DNA of 36,559 nucleotides from Phycisphaerae bacterium (lineage in GTDB: Bacteria > Planctomycetota > Phycisphaerae > Sedimentisphaerales > SM23-30), in the NCBI GenBank assembly GCA_016342495.1, contig JAEIOG010000047.1:1-36559 (forward strand). Direction: 5' to 3'. Numbering within the stretch: the stretch's first letter is position 1; every line of letters starts with the position of its first letter. A program made the position numbers and the translations under genes. Positions 8,976-17,533 of this stretch are shown one piece after another. The notes beneath the pieces were generated by a model that worked only from the letters and a program-made list of their open reading frames with translations, had not been told where the DNA came from and did not search any database.

Positions 8976-9419
8976 ATGTTCGGCAATTTATTGGCTATTG
9001 GTTCTGTTTCCGCTATGGTTTGGATGGCAGGCATTTTCTTTATTGTTTTATGCGTATTCCTGATCGCTATCGTTCTTTTACAAAAAGGCCGTGGCGATGG
9101 TCTTTCATCCGCTCTGGGCGGAGCTGGTGGTCAAAGTGCATTCGGCAGTAAAACCGGTGATAAACTTACCGTATTCACCATTATTGTAGTGGTGGTATTC
9201 TTCATATTTGCTATCGGGCTAAGCTTAGGCTTCAAACCCAAAGCCGACCCAAGCGAAGTTAAAGCCGATACGACTTTAAAACCTAACACAGATGCCGGCA
9301 GCGATACTACAGAACAACCAAAAGAAGAAGCAGAACCGGCAAAGCCTGCCGAAACCGAAAACCCTGCTCCTGTTGAAACCAAAACTGAAGATACTCCAGC
9401 GGAACCCAAAACTGAATAA
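8976..9419 (+). CDS. secG: preprotein translocase subunit SecG with a long acidic tail
   Basis: SecG is the small membrane subunit of the SecYEG channel. The 147-residue product has two transmembrane helices (about residues 10-33 and 66-86) joined by the family-typical cytoplasmic loop LLQKGRGDGLSSALGG...SAFGSKTGDKL. The ATG at 8976 is chosen because GAGGAG (8963-8968) lies seven bases before it; the upstream in-frame TTG at 8961 would overlap that site. Most SecG proteins end soon after the second helix (75-120 residues). Here about 60 residues rich in Glu, Pro, Thr and Lys follow (PAETENPAPVETKTEDTPAE), a low-complexity tail common in this phylum. Confidence 0.93.
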   Translation: MFGNLLAIGSVSAMVWMAGIFFIVLCVFLIAIVLLQKGRGDGLSSALGGAGGQSAFGSKTGDKLTVFTIIVVVVFFIFAIGLSLGFKPKADPSEVKADTTLKPNTDAGSDTTEQPKEEAEPAKPAETENPAPVETKTEDTPAEPKTE

Positions 9420-9462
9420 TTCATTTAGTTTTTCAAACTACTCCGCGTCAACAACAGTATAT

Positions 9463-9490
9463 TTAACCCGGTCTAAACTGCCGGGTTTTA
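9463..9490 (+). terminator. terminator after secG
   Basis: AACCCGG (9465-9471) pairs with CCGGGTT (9481-9487) around a nine-base loop and is followed by TTTAA. It separates secG from the yicC operon. Confidence 0.6.
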
Positions 9491-9546
9491 ATCGCTGAAT
9501 GTTGATATTTTGCTCTGATATAAATTAATCAAGTGATGAGGTGCTT

Positions 9547-10425
9547 ATGCTTCAAAGTATGACTGGCTTTGGTGACGCTCTATTCGAAACTGAAAATATG
9601 AGCTTCACTCTTGAAATCAAAACGGTAAATAATCGTTTCCTCAAGACTTCGGTACGGTTACCCGATACCCTGAATTTCGCTGAAGCAGAAATTGAACGTA
9701 TTATACGAAAACGTTTATCCAGAGGAACTGTCAACTTTACCTTGCATATGCGTAACACCTCTTCCGGTGGAGCATTGCAGGTAAATCAGGCAGCAGCTGA
9801 AACGTATCTTAATGCCATCGAATTACTAATTGGCGAAAAACAATACTCTATTAACGCTGCCAATATTTTGCAATTACCAGGTGTTTGCCAAAGCCCCGAA
9901 TACAGCGAAGATCAGCATAAAGAATTCCTGCACATCGTCAAAAAGATGACAAGTAAAGCCTTAGATAAGCTGATTGACATGCGTATTAAAGAAGGTCAGG
10001 AATTACTTAAAGACCTGCAAGATCAATGCAAAGCTATTGCCGAGAATCTGGAAGAAATCAAAAACAAAACAGTTGATGTTGTCCAGCGCTATCGTAATAA
10101 AATCCAGCAGCGGGTGAACGAGCTGCTTTCCGGTCAAAACATCAAACTTGACGAAGAAACTTTACATAAAGAAGTCGCTGTTTTTGCTGAGCGTAGTGAT
10201 ATCAATGAAGAAATCTCACGGCTTACCAGCCATCTGCAGCAGTTTAAAAATATCTGCCAAAAAGAAGACCAGGCTGGTCGTCGCCTTGATTTTATGACTC
10301 AGGAAATGCTCCGCGAAGCTAACACAATCGCCAGCAAAGCTAATGACGCTGAAATTTCTCAGCATGTTGTTGAAATAAAAGTTGCTATTGACCGCTTAAG
10401 AGAACAGGTACAAAATGCCGAATAG
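9547..10425 (+). CDS. yicC: YicC/YloC family endoribonuclease-like protein
   Basis: The 292-residue protein belongs to the YicC family, whose E. coli member has been reported to act as an endoribonuclease. The N-terminus MLQSMTGFG is the family signature, followed by LEIKTVNNRFL and RLP. The C-terminal half has the coiled, charged core (RSDINEEISRLTSHLQQF and RRLDFMTQEMLREANTIASKA) where the acidic residues of the proposed metal site lie. The start at 9547 gives the canonical N-terminus and has GAGGTG just upstream; the in-frame GTG at 9541 is less likely. Its end overlaps gmk by 11 bases. The yicC-gmk-rpoZ-coaBC order is conserved in many bacteria. Confidence 0.93.
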   Translation: MLQSMTGFGDALFETENMSFTLEIKTVNNRFLKTSVRLPDTLNFAEAEIERIIRKRLSRGTVNFTLHMRNTSSGGALQVNQAAAETYLNAIELLIGEKQYSINAANILQLPGVCQSPEYSEDQHKEFLHIVKKMTSKALDKLIDMRIKEGQELLKDLQDQCKAIAENLEEIKNKTVDVVQRYRNKIQQRVNELLSGQNIKLDEETLHKEVAVFAERSDINEEISRLTSHLQQFKNICQKEDQAGRRLDFMTQEMLREANTIASKANDAEISQHVVEIKVAIDRLREQVQNAE

Positions 10426-11002
10426 TATGGATAATAGCCCAGGAAAATTATTTGTAATTAGTGGCCCCAGCGGCTCTGGCAAAAGCACCTTGACTACCAT
10501 GGCGGTCAAGCAAACCGGCGCCTGTCTGAGTATTTCTGCGACCACCAGAGGCCAAAGCGATTCTGAAATTGATGGCAAAGATTATTTTTTTATTACCAGA
10601 GAACAATTTGAGTCAAAAATCAGTTCCACTGGATTTCTCGAATATGCTGAAGTTTTCGGCAATTATTATGGAACACCAGCGGCACCGGTAAAGAAGATGT
10701 TAGCTGAGGGGAAAACTGTTGTCCTTGAAATTGATGTTCAGGGCGCAATGCAGGTTTTTGAAAATTTCCCGCAAGCTCATGGCATACTTATCCTGCCTCC
10801 TGATGACCAGGAGCTAAGACGTCGCCTGGAAGCCCGAGGCCGTGATAAACAGGAAATAATCGAACAAAGGCTACAAAAAGCTAAATGGGAAATCGACAAA
10901 GCCCAACAAAGTAACCTTTATAAAAATATTATTGTTAATGACAAACTCGAAGATGCTCTTGCAGAAATTGTAAGTATCTTAAGCTATACTAACCAATGTT
11001 AA
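10415..11002 (+). CDS. gmk: guanylate kinase
   Basis: It phosphorylates GMP to GDP. The 195-residue length fits the family. Residues 17-25 form the P-loop GPSGSGKST. SATTRGQSDSEIDGKDYFF is the GMP-binding region, with family-typical FLEYAEVFGNYYGTP and LEIDVQGAMQV, and the lid RRRLEARGRDKQEIIEQR. The ATG at 10415 overlaps the end of yicC, pointing to translational coupling; the ATG at 10427 is an alternative that would remove four residues. rpoZ follows 28 bases on. Confidence 0.96.
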   Translation: MPNSMDNSPGKLFVISGPSGSGKSTLTTMAVKQTGACLSISATTRGQSDSEIDGKDYFFITREQFESKISSTGFLEYAEVFGNYYGTPAAPVKKMLAEGKTVVLEIDVQGAMQVFENFPQAHGILILPPDDQELRRRLEARGRDKQEIIEQRLQKAKWEIDKAQQSNLYKNIIVNDKLEDALAEIVSILSYTNQC

Positions 11003-11030
11003 ATCATTGATTAAATTGGAGAACAGATAA

Positions 11031-11261
11031 ATGATAGAAATGATTAAAGACGAAGATCTGATTATCAAAGTCGGTGGAAATTTCCGTTTGACAGCCCTTG
11101 TCCAGAGACGCTGCAAAGAAATCATTGAAGGTTCAAGACCACTGGTTGATACCACCGGGCTAAGCATTATCGAAATCGCGCTGAAAGAAATCCGCGATGA
11201 CAAAATCGAAATTGATTATGATAAGTCGATAGGTTTGGCACATTATATTCCAGAAAAGTAA
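11031..11261 (+). CDS. rpoZ: DNA-directed RNA polymerase omega subunit
   Basis: The 76-residue protein matches the omega family: NFRLTALVQRRCKEIIEGSRPLV is the conserved helix that binds the beta-prime C-terminus, and LSIIEIALKEI follows. Omega helps assemble the polymerase. GGAGAA at 11018-11023 lies seven bases before the ATG. Its position between gmk and coaC agrees with the common gmk-rpoZ-coaBC order. Confidence 0.92.
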   Translation: MIEMIKDEDLIIKVGGNFRLTALVQRRCKEIIEGSRPLVDTTGLSIIEIALKEIRDDKIEIDYDKSIGLAHYIPEK

Positions 11262-11275
11262 ACTGACTTAATGCT

Positions 11276-11827
11276 ATGAAATCATTGCAAGGCAAAGAAA
11301 TACTGTTAGGGATCACCGGGGGCATAGCGGCTTACAAATCTGCTATGCTCTGTTCGGACCTTATCAAGCTTAAAGCTTCGGTAACGGTTATGATGACCGA
11401 AAATGCCACGCACTTTGTCGGGCCCTTGACTTTCAGCACCCTTACTTCCCGGCCTGTCTACAGCAATATGTGGGCCGCCGAACAGGTTTACGATCCTCAG
11501 CATATCAGTTTAACCGATAAAGCCGATCTCATTGTTGTCGCCCCGGCAACTGCTAATATTATCGGCAAGATGACCAACGGTATCTGCGACGACCTGCTTA
11601 GCACTACGCTTTGCGGGGCCAATTGCGATATTCTACTTGCCCCGGCGATGAACACTCGCATGTGGCAATATCCTGCAACTCAGCGAAATCTCAAAACCCT
11701 CAACAGCGATGGCATCCATTTTGTTGGCCCTGGTACTGGCCGTCTGGCTTGCGGTACCGAAGGGGCTGGCCGCATGAGCGAACCAGCTGAAATCCTCGAA
11801 AAAATCATCGAACTAATCGGAAAATGA
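11276..11827 (+). CDS. coaC: phosphopantothenoylcysteine decarboxylase (CoaC flavoprotein)
   Basis: It decarboxylates 4'-phosphopantothenoylcysteine to 4'-phosphopantetheine with FMN, in coenzyme A synthesis. The 183-residue HFCD flavoprotein shows [13 protein letters not shown] at the FMN site, the catalytic H76 in HISL, the substrate-clamp PAMN at 123-126 followed by TRMW, and C159 in [13 protein letters not shown]. It is a stand-alone protein, whereas most bacteria have a fused CoaBC. A TGA stop at 11825-11827 is followed one base later by the coaB ATG, so the two halves are made from adjacent frames. An ATG at 11271 is out of frame. Confidence 0.93.
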   Translation: MKSLQGKEILLGITGGIAAYKSAMLCSDLIKLKASVTVMMTENATHFVGPLTFSTLTSRPVYSNMWAAEQVYDPQHISLTDKADLIVVAPATANIIGKMTNGICDDLLSTTLCGANCDILLAPAMNTRMWQYPATQRNLKTLNSDGIHFVGPGTGRLACGTEGAGRMSEPAEILEKIIELIGK

Positions 11828-11828
11828 A

Positions 11829-12440
11829 ATGCGTATCCTTATCACAGCTGGCCCAACCCGGGAATATATCGACGCTGTCCGGTTCATAACCAATGGCTCT
11901 ACCGGAAAAATGGGGTATGCCTTAGCTAACGCTGCTATTGAAGCCAATCACGATGTTACACTAATCTCCGGTCCGGTCAATCTCAGCCCGCCAACCAAGG
12001 TTAAATTCATTCCTGTTATCAGTTGTGATGATATGTATAAAACCACCCTGGCAGAATTTGAAAATTGCGATTGTGTTATAATGACCGCCGCAGTTGGTGA
12101 CTATCGCCCTGCTGTCAAATTTGATCACAAGATGGCCAAAACCGATGGGCCACTGAATTTAGAACTGGTTCGCACGCAAGATATACTTGCCGCATTGGGC
12201 GAAAACAAAACCCACCAAAAGCTCATAGGCTTCGCTGTCCAGGACAAAGATGCCCGACAAAAAGCCCAAAGCAAACTGGAACGTAAGAATCTGGATGTCA
12301 TCATCTTAAATTCACCGGCATCTTTTGGTGCCGATGCCACTGAATTCGCCATCTTTCATAATAACCAATGGCACACCCTCGGCACCATCAGCAAAACTGA
12401 ATTAGCAAAAAAAATCATCCAACTCGCCCAACAATTATAG
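11829..12440 (+). CDS. coaB: phosphopantothenate-cysteine ligase (CoaB)
   Basis: It joins phosphopantothenate and cysteine in coenzyme A synthesis. The 203-residue protein begins [28 protein letters not shown], the nucleotide-binding start of the CoaB domain. It then has [10 protein letters not shown] and the cytidylate/substrate-binding region [11 protein letters not shown] with [11 protein letters not shown]. It lies one base after coaC. The pair covers what one fused CoaBC protein does elsewhere. The gene ends just before the 3' end of the convergent rnpB. Confidence 0.93.
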   Translation: MRILITAGPTREYIDAVRFITNGSTGKMGYALANAAIEANHDVTLISGPVNLSPPTKVKFIPVISCDDMYKTTLAEFENCDCVIMTAAVGDYRPAVKFDHKMAKTDGPLNLELVRTQDILAALGENKTHQKLIGFAVQDKDARQKAQSKLERKNLDVIILNSPASFGADATEFAIFHNNQWHTLGTISKTELAKKIIQLAQQL

Positions 12441-12510
12441 ACATGTACAAGTTAAAAGTTATGCCCAGACCCAGCGATGACGCTTAGGGTTCTAACACCT
12501 GAATTGAAAA

Positions 12511-12886
12511 ATTGTGGGCCAGTAAGCCGGGTTCTGTTCATCTTTGCAGATGGGCGATCATTTATCTTGACTGCCTGTTACCAGGACAGCTCTCGTCGAA
12601 ACGAAGCGACCTACCCGAGCCCTTAGCATATCGGGCCGATACTGAAGCTCTGCTTGGTCTTGCAGGAGGTGGGGTTTACCCGGCCAACGCTGTTACCAGC
12701 GTCGCGGTGCGCTCTTACCGCACCATTTCAACCTTACCTGATCTTCCAAAGAAGCCATCGGCGGTGTGTTTTCTGTGGCACTTTCCTGGAGGTTACCCTC
12801 AGCGGCCATTAGCCGTCACCTTGCCCTAACCTGCCCGGACTTTCCTCTGTTAAATAAATTCCAACAGCGATCGCCTGGCCCACAAT
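12511..12886 (-). ncRNA. rnpB: RNase P RNA, bacterial type A
   Basis: It is the catalytic RNA that matures tRNA 5' ends. On the minus strand the 5' region carries GAGGAAAGTCCGGGC (plus 12833-12847), the universal CR-I block. It is followed by CACAGAAAACACACCGCC and the GGTAAGGTTGAAATGGTGCG segment. The 3' region carries AGAACCCGGCTTA (plus 12523-12535), the CR-V block. The two ends pair as a perfect 13-bp P1 helix (AATTGTGGGCCAG with CTGGCCCACAATT), which sets the limits to within a few bases. A run of five T follows the 3' end. A protein-like frame over 12512-12829 is a shadow. Confidence 0.96.
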
Positions 12887-12890
12887 TTCT

Positions 12891-12896
12891 ATTATA
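12891..12896 (-). promoter_or_regulatory. -10 box of the rnpB promoter
   Basis: On the minus strand a perfect TATAAT ends about five to six bases before the predicted 5' end of the RNA, the spacing expected of a sigma-70 type -10 box. The -35 region is only weakly matched. Confidence 0.6.
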
Positions 12897-13033
12897 GTTA
12901 AATTAGCAAATATTTAAATACCAAAATTGTATTTGAAGCAAATATCACTAATAATAAGATTTTACTGTTCGCAATGCAGAAATATGTTAATATTTAGCTA
13001 TCGATTTAAGTCTAATCACAATGGAGTTCAAAT

Positions 13034-15001
13034 ATGAAAATCAAGTTTACAATTGCTATTTTGTCGATTCTGTTCCTGATGCAGATACCGGTTATGGGCC
13101 AGAATTCCCGTATTATCTCGCCCGATGGCCAGTTGGCTATCAATATTGCCTATGAAAACAGCACCCTTTCCTATGGCCTGACGATTGACGGAAAGGAAAT
13201 AATCAAATGCACCCCCATCTCCATTACTATCGATGACAAAGAATACCCCGGCAAGACAACAATCAAGAATGTCACCTGCAAAAGCATCGACAATGAGATT
13301 ATCCCGACGATACCAACAATCACCTCTAAAATAGATGAATCCTGCAGTGAAGCCCTGGTGCAATTTGATGGCCCGGTGGCATTGCGAATCCGAGCCTATA
13401 ATGATGGCGTCGCTTTTCGCTGGGAAAGCAAAATCGATAAACCTCAGGTAATTATCAACAGCGAACAGTTATCTTTTAATTTCGCTCAGGATTATAATAT
13501 TTATTACCCGGTACCCAACGGCCAGGGTTTTTTCTCACATCAGGAAAATATGTTCGAGCACATCAAAATCTCTGAAACAGCCACATTAAAAGCTGGCTGT
13601 ACTCCGGCACTGGTCGACATCGGTAATGAACGCTATATTCTCATGACCGATGTGAACGTAGAAGAATATCCTGGGCTTTGGCTTAAAGGTTCCGGGACGG
13701 CAAGTATCAATGCGGTATTTCCCCATTATCCTGCGGAAACAAAACTTCAATCCGATAGAAATATGACGGTAAACAAATATAGCGACTTTCTAGCTAAAAC
13801 TAATGGCACCCGCACTTATCCATGGCGTACTTTTGTTATTACCGATGCGGCGGGACTCCTGGAATCTACCATGCTATATACGCTGGCAAACCCATGCCAA
13901 CTGAAAGATACTTCATGGATAAAACCTGGTAAAGTTTCCTGGGACTGGTGGAATGCCTGGAATATTACCGATGTGGATTTCAAAGCTGGTATTAATCAGA
14001 AAACCTATAAAAACTATATTGACTTTGCCGCTGCCAACAAACTTCAATATATCATTCTCGATGAAGGTTGGAGCGTTAGAGGGCCAGAGAATCTGCTTAA
14101 AGTCGCCAGCGATCTCGATATCTCCGGGCTGGTAGAATATGGTAAAGCCAAAAATATTGGCGTTATTCTGTGGATGACCTCGGCTGCTCTGGAATACAAC
14201 TTCGATAAAGCTTTCGAACAGTTTGCCAAATGGGGTATCAAGGGACTTAAGGTAGATTTCATGCAGCGTGATGACCAGTTAATGATGGACTTCTGTGCAA
14301 AAGTCGCTAAAGAAGCGGCCAAAGGCCATCTGCTTGTCGATTTCCATGGTGGTTCAAAACCTACCGGACTGCAGCGAACATGGCCTAACGTCATAGCCCA
14401 TGAATCAGTGCTAGGTCTGGAACAGAGCAAATGGAGTAGAAAAGCTTCACCAGACTATGCGGTCCTGCTACCATTTATCCGGATGGCCGTTGGCCCGATG
14501 GACTATACTCCCGGAGCAATGGATAACTACACCCAATCGAATTTTAAGATACAAGGACGCAATCCCGGCAGCCTTGGAACCCGATGTCATCAGTTGGCTA
14601 TGTATGTAACTTTCCTAAGCCCACTGCAAATGTTGGCCGACACCCCGACAAAATATCGCAAGAACCCTGAATGCATGCCATTCCTGCAGGAAGTACCCAC
14701 TACCTGGGATGAAACTGTGGTATTAAAAGCAGAAGTTGGCAAAGAGATAGCCATCGCCCGACGCAATGGAAATAGATGGTTTATTGGTGCAATGACTAAT
14801 TGGAGCCCGCGCGATTTATCTGTCAAGCTGGACTTCCTGACCCAAGGCAACTATACCTTGAGATACTGGGCCGATGGACCCAAGGCCGCCGAAGAGGCAA
14901 CCGATACCTCAATCGGAAAATCCAATGTTACTGCAGGTTCAGAACTAAAAATCAAACTGGCCCCCGGTGGCGGTTATGCTGCGATTATTGAACCGAAATA
15001 A
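13034..15001 (+). CDS. exported GH97 glycosidase, probably retaining type (alpha-galactosidase-like)
   Basis: The 655-residue protein has a signal peptide (residues 1-22, ending VMGQ). An N-terminal beta-sandwich follows (SPDGQLAINIAYENSTLSYGL, LRIRAYNDGVAFRW), then a TIM barrel with VSWDWWNAW and IILDEGWS. Residues about 560-655 are a C-terminal all-beta domain. The barrel motif GLKVDFMQRDDQ places D408 where retaining GH97 enzymes carry the nucleophile; inverting SusB-type enzymes lack Asp there. E457 in AHESVLG is the likely acid/base. By analogy with retaining GH97 members it would release alpha-linked galactose, but the substrate is not proven. TGGAG sits upstream of the ATG. It probably acts in the periplasm or on the cell surface. 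Confidence 0.9.
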   Translation: MKIKFTIAILSILFLMQIPVMGQNSRIISPDGQLAINIAYENSTLSYGLTIDGKEIIKCTPISITIDDKEYPGKTTIKNVTCKSIDNEIIPTIPTITSKIDESCSEALVQFDGPVALRIRAYNDGVAFRWESKIDKPQVIINSEQLSFNFAQDYNIYYPVPNGQGFFSHQENMFEHIKISETATLKAGCTPALVDIGNERYILMTDVNVEEYPGLWLKGSGTASINAVFPHYPAETKLQSDRNMTVNKYSDFLAKTNGTRTYPWRTFVITDAAGLLESTMLYTLANPCQLKDTSWIKPGKVSWDWWNAWNITDVDFKAGINQKTYKNYIDFAAANKLQYIILDEGWSVRGPENLLKVASDLDISGLVEYGKAKNIGVILWMTSAALEYNFDKAFEQFAKWGIKGLKVDFMQRDDQLMMDFCAKVAKEAAKGHLLVDFHGGSKPTGLQRTWPNVIAHESVLGLEQSKWSRKASPDYAVLLPFIRMAVGPMDYTPGAMDNYTQSNFKIQGRNPGSLGTRCHQLAMYVTFLSPLQMLADTPTKYRKNPECMPFLQEVPTTWDETVVLKAEVGKEIAIARRNGNRWFIGAMTNWSPRDLSVKLDFLTQGNYTLRYWADGPKAAEEATDTSIGKSNVTAGSELKIKLAPGGGYAAIIEPK

Positions 15002-15021
15002 TATACTCAATAGACTACCCC

Positions 15022-15049
15022 GTAGAGACAAGGCATGCCTTGTCTCTAC
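15022..15049. repeat. perfect 28-bp palindrome
   Basis: The arms GTAGAGACAAGGCA and TGCCTTGTCTCTAC pair over their full length with no loop. It lies in the short gap between two converging genes, where it could terminate both, although no strong T run follows. The GTAGAGAC outer arms resemble dispersed palindromic repeats seen in many bacterial genomes, so it may be a repeat-family copy rather than a dedicated terminator. Confidence 0.6.
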
Positions 15050-15099
15050 CATTTTCCAAGATTAACAAAGAATATTGCGCAATTTGCATTTTTCGTGTT

Positions 15100-16083
15100 C
15101 TATTGAACCTTCAAATACCCATCATCCTGCATCAAATAATTCTGCACATAATCTTTGACAGATTCTTCCAGCGTCCAGGGCATATCGGGATAAACCTTGC
15201 GCAGCTTTTCCATCTCGGCACAGGTATAATATTGATATTTCCCTTTGAATTTATCCGGCATATCGATATAGCTGATATTCGGTTCCAATCCCATCGCTTG
15301 AAAAGTAGCAACTGTCAAATCCTTAAAGCTGCGTGCGACGCCTGTCCCTAAATTAAATATCCCGTTGGCATCTTTGGCATTATAAACCGCCAGCGTAGCA
15401 TCAACGACATATTTAATATAAACAAAATCACGACTCTGGCCCCCATCGCCAAAATCAGGATGGTCGCTCTTAAACAATTTCATGCCACCGGTAGCTTTAA
15501 TTTCATCATAAGCTTTATTGACAACCGACCGCATCCCATCTTTGTGATATTCATTGGGGCCAAAGACATTGAAAAATTTCAAACCAGCCATCTTATTTAG
15601 CACACCTTTACGCTTGGCCCATAAATCAAACTGCCACTTCGAAAACGCATAGCCATTAATAGGTTTTAGGGTATCGAGACCATCGTGGCTATCAGAAAAA
15701 CCCTTTTCGCCATTGCCATAGGTAGCGGCACTGGAAGCATAAACAAATCGTTTACTGTTATCAATCGACCATTGGGCCAACCGTTTGGTATCACCAAAAT
15801 TATTATTCATCAAATAAGAAATGTCTCTTTCGTCGGTAGCGCTGCAGGCGCCCATGTGGATTATGCCATCAATCTGACCAGCGAAATCACCGGCTTGGAG
15901 CTTAGTCAGAAAATCATCTTTTTCAAAATAGTCAGCAAACCGCAAGTTGGCCAGATTTTTCCATTTTTCATCGGTGCCCAGAACATCGGTCACGATAATA
16001 TTATCAAAACCCCGCTGATTTAGACCCCAGATAAGCCCGCTGCCAATAAAACCGGCACCACCAGTAACCACTATATAAGACAT
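15100..16083 (-). CDS. hldD: ADP-L-glycero-D-manno-heptose-6-epimerase
   Basis: It converts ADP-D-glycero- to ADP-L-glycero-D-manno-heptose for the LPS inner core. The 327-residue short-chain dehydrogenase fold has GGAGFIGS (8-15) for NADP binding, the active-site Y145-x3-K149 in NGYAFSKWQ, and the family-specific FNVFGPNEYHKDGMRSVV and GGQSRDFVYIKYVVD segments. AAAGGTG lies upstream of the ATG. The gene implies LPS heptose and so an outer membrane. Its neighbours are not other LPS genes. Confidence 0.95.
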   Translation of the reverse strand: MSYIVVTGGAGFIGSGLIWGLNQRGFDNIIVTDVLGTDEKWKNLANLRFADYFEKDDFLTKLQAGDFAGQIDGIIHMGACSATDERDISYLMNNNFGDTKRLAQWSIDNSKRFVYASSAATYGNGEKGFSDSHDGLDTLKPINGYAFSKWQFDLWAKRKGVLNKMAGLKFFNVFGPNEYHKDGMRSVVNKAYDEIKATGGMKLFKSDHPDFGDGGQSRDFVYIKYVVDATLAVYNAKDANGIFNLGTGVARSFKDLTVATFQAMGLEPNISYIDMPDKFKGKYQYYTCAEMEKLRKVYPDMPWTLEESVKDYVQNYLMQDDGYLKVQ

Positions 16084-16386
16084 ATTTCACCTTTTTAAGC
16101 CAAAAAAATACAAATTCAATGAAAACATTATCGCTAAAATAGACTTTCATGCAACAAAAATTCCCTTCCTCCATAGTTTACCAATAGAACCCGTCCACAA
16201 ATCAACTCCTACCTAAAACACATAAAACTCTACAATATATAGACTTATAACTATTAACACAATAAAATGAAGTATTTTTCAGCAGTTTATACATTTTTCG
16301 AGTACAAAAATACCCTTTTTCTTGGATTTACCTGTAAGAAGTGTTAATTTCCCTGGCCACGATTAATCTGGGCATAAGAGGCATAC
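16084..16386. promoter_or_regulatory. 303-bp divergent intergenic region, hldD / first pseudopilin
   Basis: It is AT-rich with no ORF. It holds the ribosome-binding site of hldD at one end. At about 16299-16341 it holds a block shared with the upstream region of the next pseudopilin gene. It should contain promoters in both directions, but none stands out by consensus. Confidence 0.5.
16299..16341 (+). promoter_or_regulatory. upstream shared element, copy 1
   Basis: GAGTACAAAAATA, three unmatched bases, TTTTTCT, then after about 12 bases TAAGAAG, ending 45 bases before the first pseudopilin ATG. The same order and internal spacing recur at 17430-17471. It is a candidate operator or promoter for this paralogous family. 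Confidence 0.5.
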
Positions 16387-17313
16387 ATGACAAAACGAAG
16401 AGCTTTTACATTAATAGAATTGCTGGTGGTCATTTCCATCATTGCATTGCTGGTTTCGATCCTGATGCCAGCGTTGTCAAAGGCACGCCTGACGGCTAAG
16501 ATGACAGTCTGCAAATCCAATCAACGCCAACTTGTCATGGGCCTGAACCTCTATGCCAGCGAAAACAGTGATAGACTGCCAGAATCACCCAGCAGGCGTT
16601 TGGGAAGAATTGGTGACTATCATCGCCCTTATGAATTAGCCTGGTTTGAAAATACCATGGGCTTTATTTATGAAAATTTTAGTTCCGCCAACGCTCCCCA
16701 GCAGATTCCCAATGCTGCAGGGCTGACTCTGGGTAAATATCTGCCCGAAGTTGGAGTGTACAACTGCACCCTGGCCCCGATAGATAATAATGATCCCTGG
16801 CCGCCCAGAGGTTCAAAATATCCCCCGGCTACCAATCCCGATGGCTCCACCTTGCAATATGGTAAAGCATACCGGGACGCCAACTATTCATCTTTACATT
16901 CAACCTATACTTTGCTGTGGAACTATCAGGGTTACAATCAAAAAGTTTCGCGTAATATCCCACAGAATTGGAACTGGTTCGATTTTGAAGGGCCCAAGAA
17001 TACAGCCAGCAAAAACAAACTCGTTGTACAGGACTCATTTTTTTACCTTAACACACACCCAAATGTCGTTTGGCCCGAAACTTATAGCTGGTATTCAAGC
17101 CATCCATATGATAATAGCTCAAAAAATACACCTTATTTTACCAGCAAGGCCAATGAACCATCGCCTACCGAAGATGACATAGACCGCCCAGTAGTAAATC
17201 TGAATGCTGGTTATATCGATGGCAGCGTCAGACAATTTGACACCGATGGAAAAAATACGGTTAAATGCAGGAATTGGGGCGCTATCGGCTATTTAACAAG
17301 AGAATTTAAATAA
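16387..17313 (+). CDS. prepilin-type pseudopilin-like exported protein, paralogue 1
   Basis: The 308-residue protein starts MTKRRAFTLIELLVVISIIAL. This is a type IV prepilin signal: a basic leader, cleavage expected before F7 (after A6), the essential E at +5, and a hydrophobic helix ending LSKAR. The rest is a globular domain with few features: VCKSNQRQLVMGLNLYASE follows the helix, and AGYIDGSVRQFDTDG near the end corresponds to the H-x9-DG region of DUF1559-like proteins, with the histidine replaced by proline (RP-x9-DG). Paralogue 2 is similar over its whole length. Such proteins occur in very large numbers in Phycisphaerae and Lentisphaerae, and their role is not established. Export by a type II/IV pilus machinery is expected; no such machinery genes are in the window. 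Confidence 0.85.
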   Translation: MTKRRAFTLIELLVVISIIALLVSILMPALSKARLTAKMTVCKSNQRQLVMGLNLYASENSDRLPESPSRRLGRIGDYHRPYELAWFENTMGFIYENFSSANAPQQIPNAAGLTLGKYLPEVGVYNCTLAPIDNNDPWPPRGSKYPPATNPDGSTLQYGKAYRDANYSSLHSTYTLLWNYQGYNQKVSRNIPQNWNWFDFEGPKNTASKNKLVVQDSFFYLNTHPNVVWPETYSWYSSHPYDNSSKNTPYFTSKANEPSPTEDDIDRPVVNLNAGYIDGSVRQFDTDGKNTVKCRNWGAIGYLTREFK

Positions 17314-17429
17314 CGATTTGCTCAGTTTTTATGGTTTTCTTATTAAATAAACCTCAAAGTCGCAGAAAAACTATGAAACTTGTCCTATTGAGCATGCAAA
17401 CAAAAAAATATTAATTTTCACCACTTTTT

Positions 17430-17471
17430 GAGTACAAAAATAATCTTTTTCTGTGATTAATCAATAAGAAG
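17430..17471 (+). promoter_or_regulatory. upstream shared element, copy 2
   Basis: It repeats the block before paralogue 1: GAGTACAAAAATA, three bases, TTTTTCT, a variable part containing GATTA, then TAAGAAG. It ends 62 bases before the ATG of paralogue 2. Flanking sequence is not conserved, which suggests selection on the block or recent duplication. Confidence 0.5.
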
Positions 17472-17533
17472 CCTATAGTTTTGGGCAGGTTTTACACTAC
17501 AGCTTTAAAAAAGCTAATATTTTGGAGTCTATT

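Noticed and set aside
12512-12829. 105-codon plus-strand ORF
   Set aside because: It lies wholly within RNase P RNA on the other strand, whose conserved blocks and P1 helix are clear.
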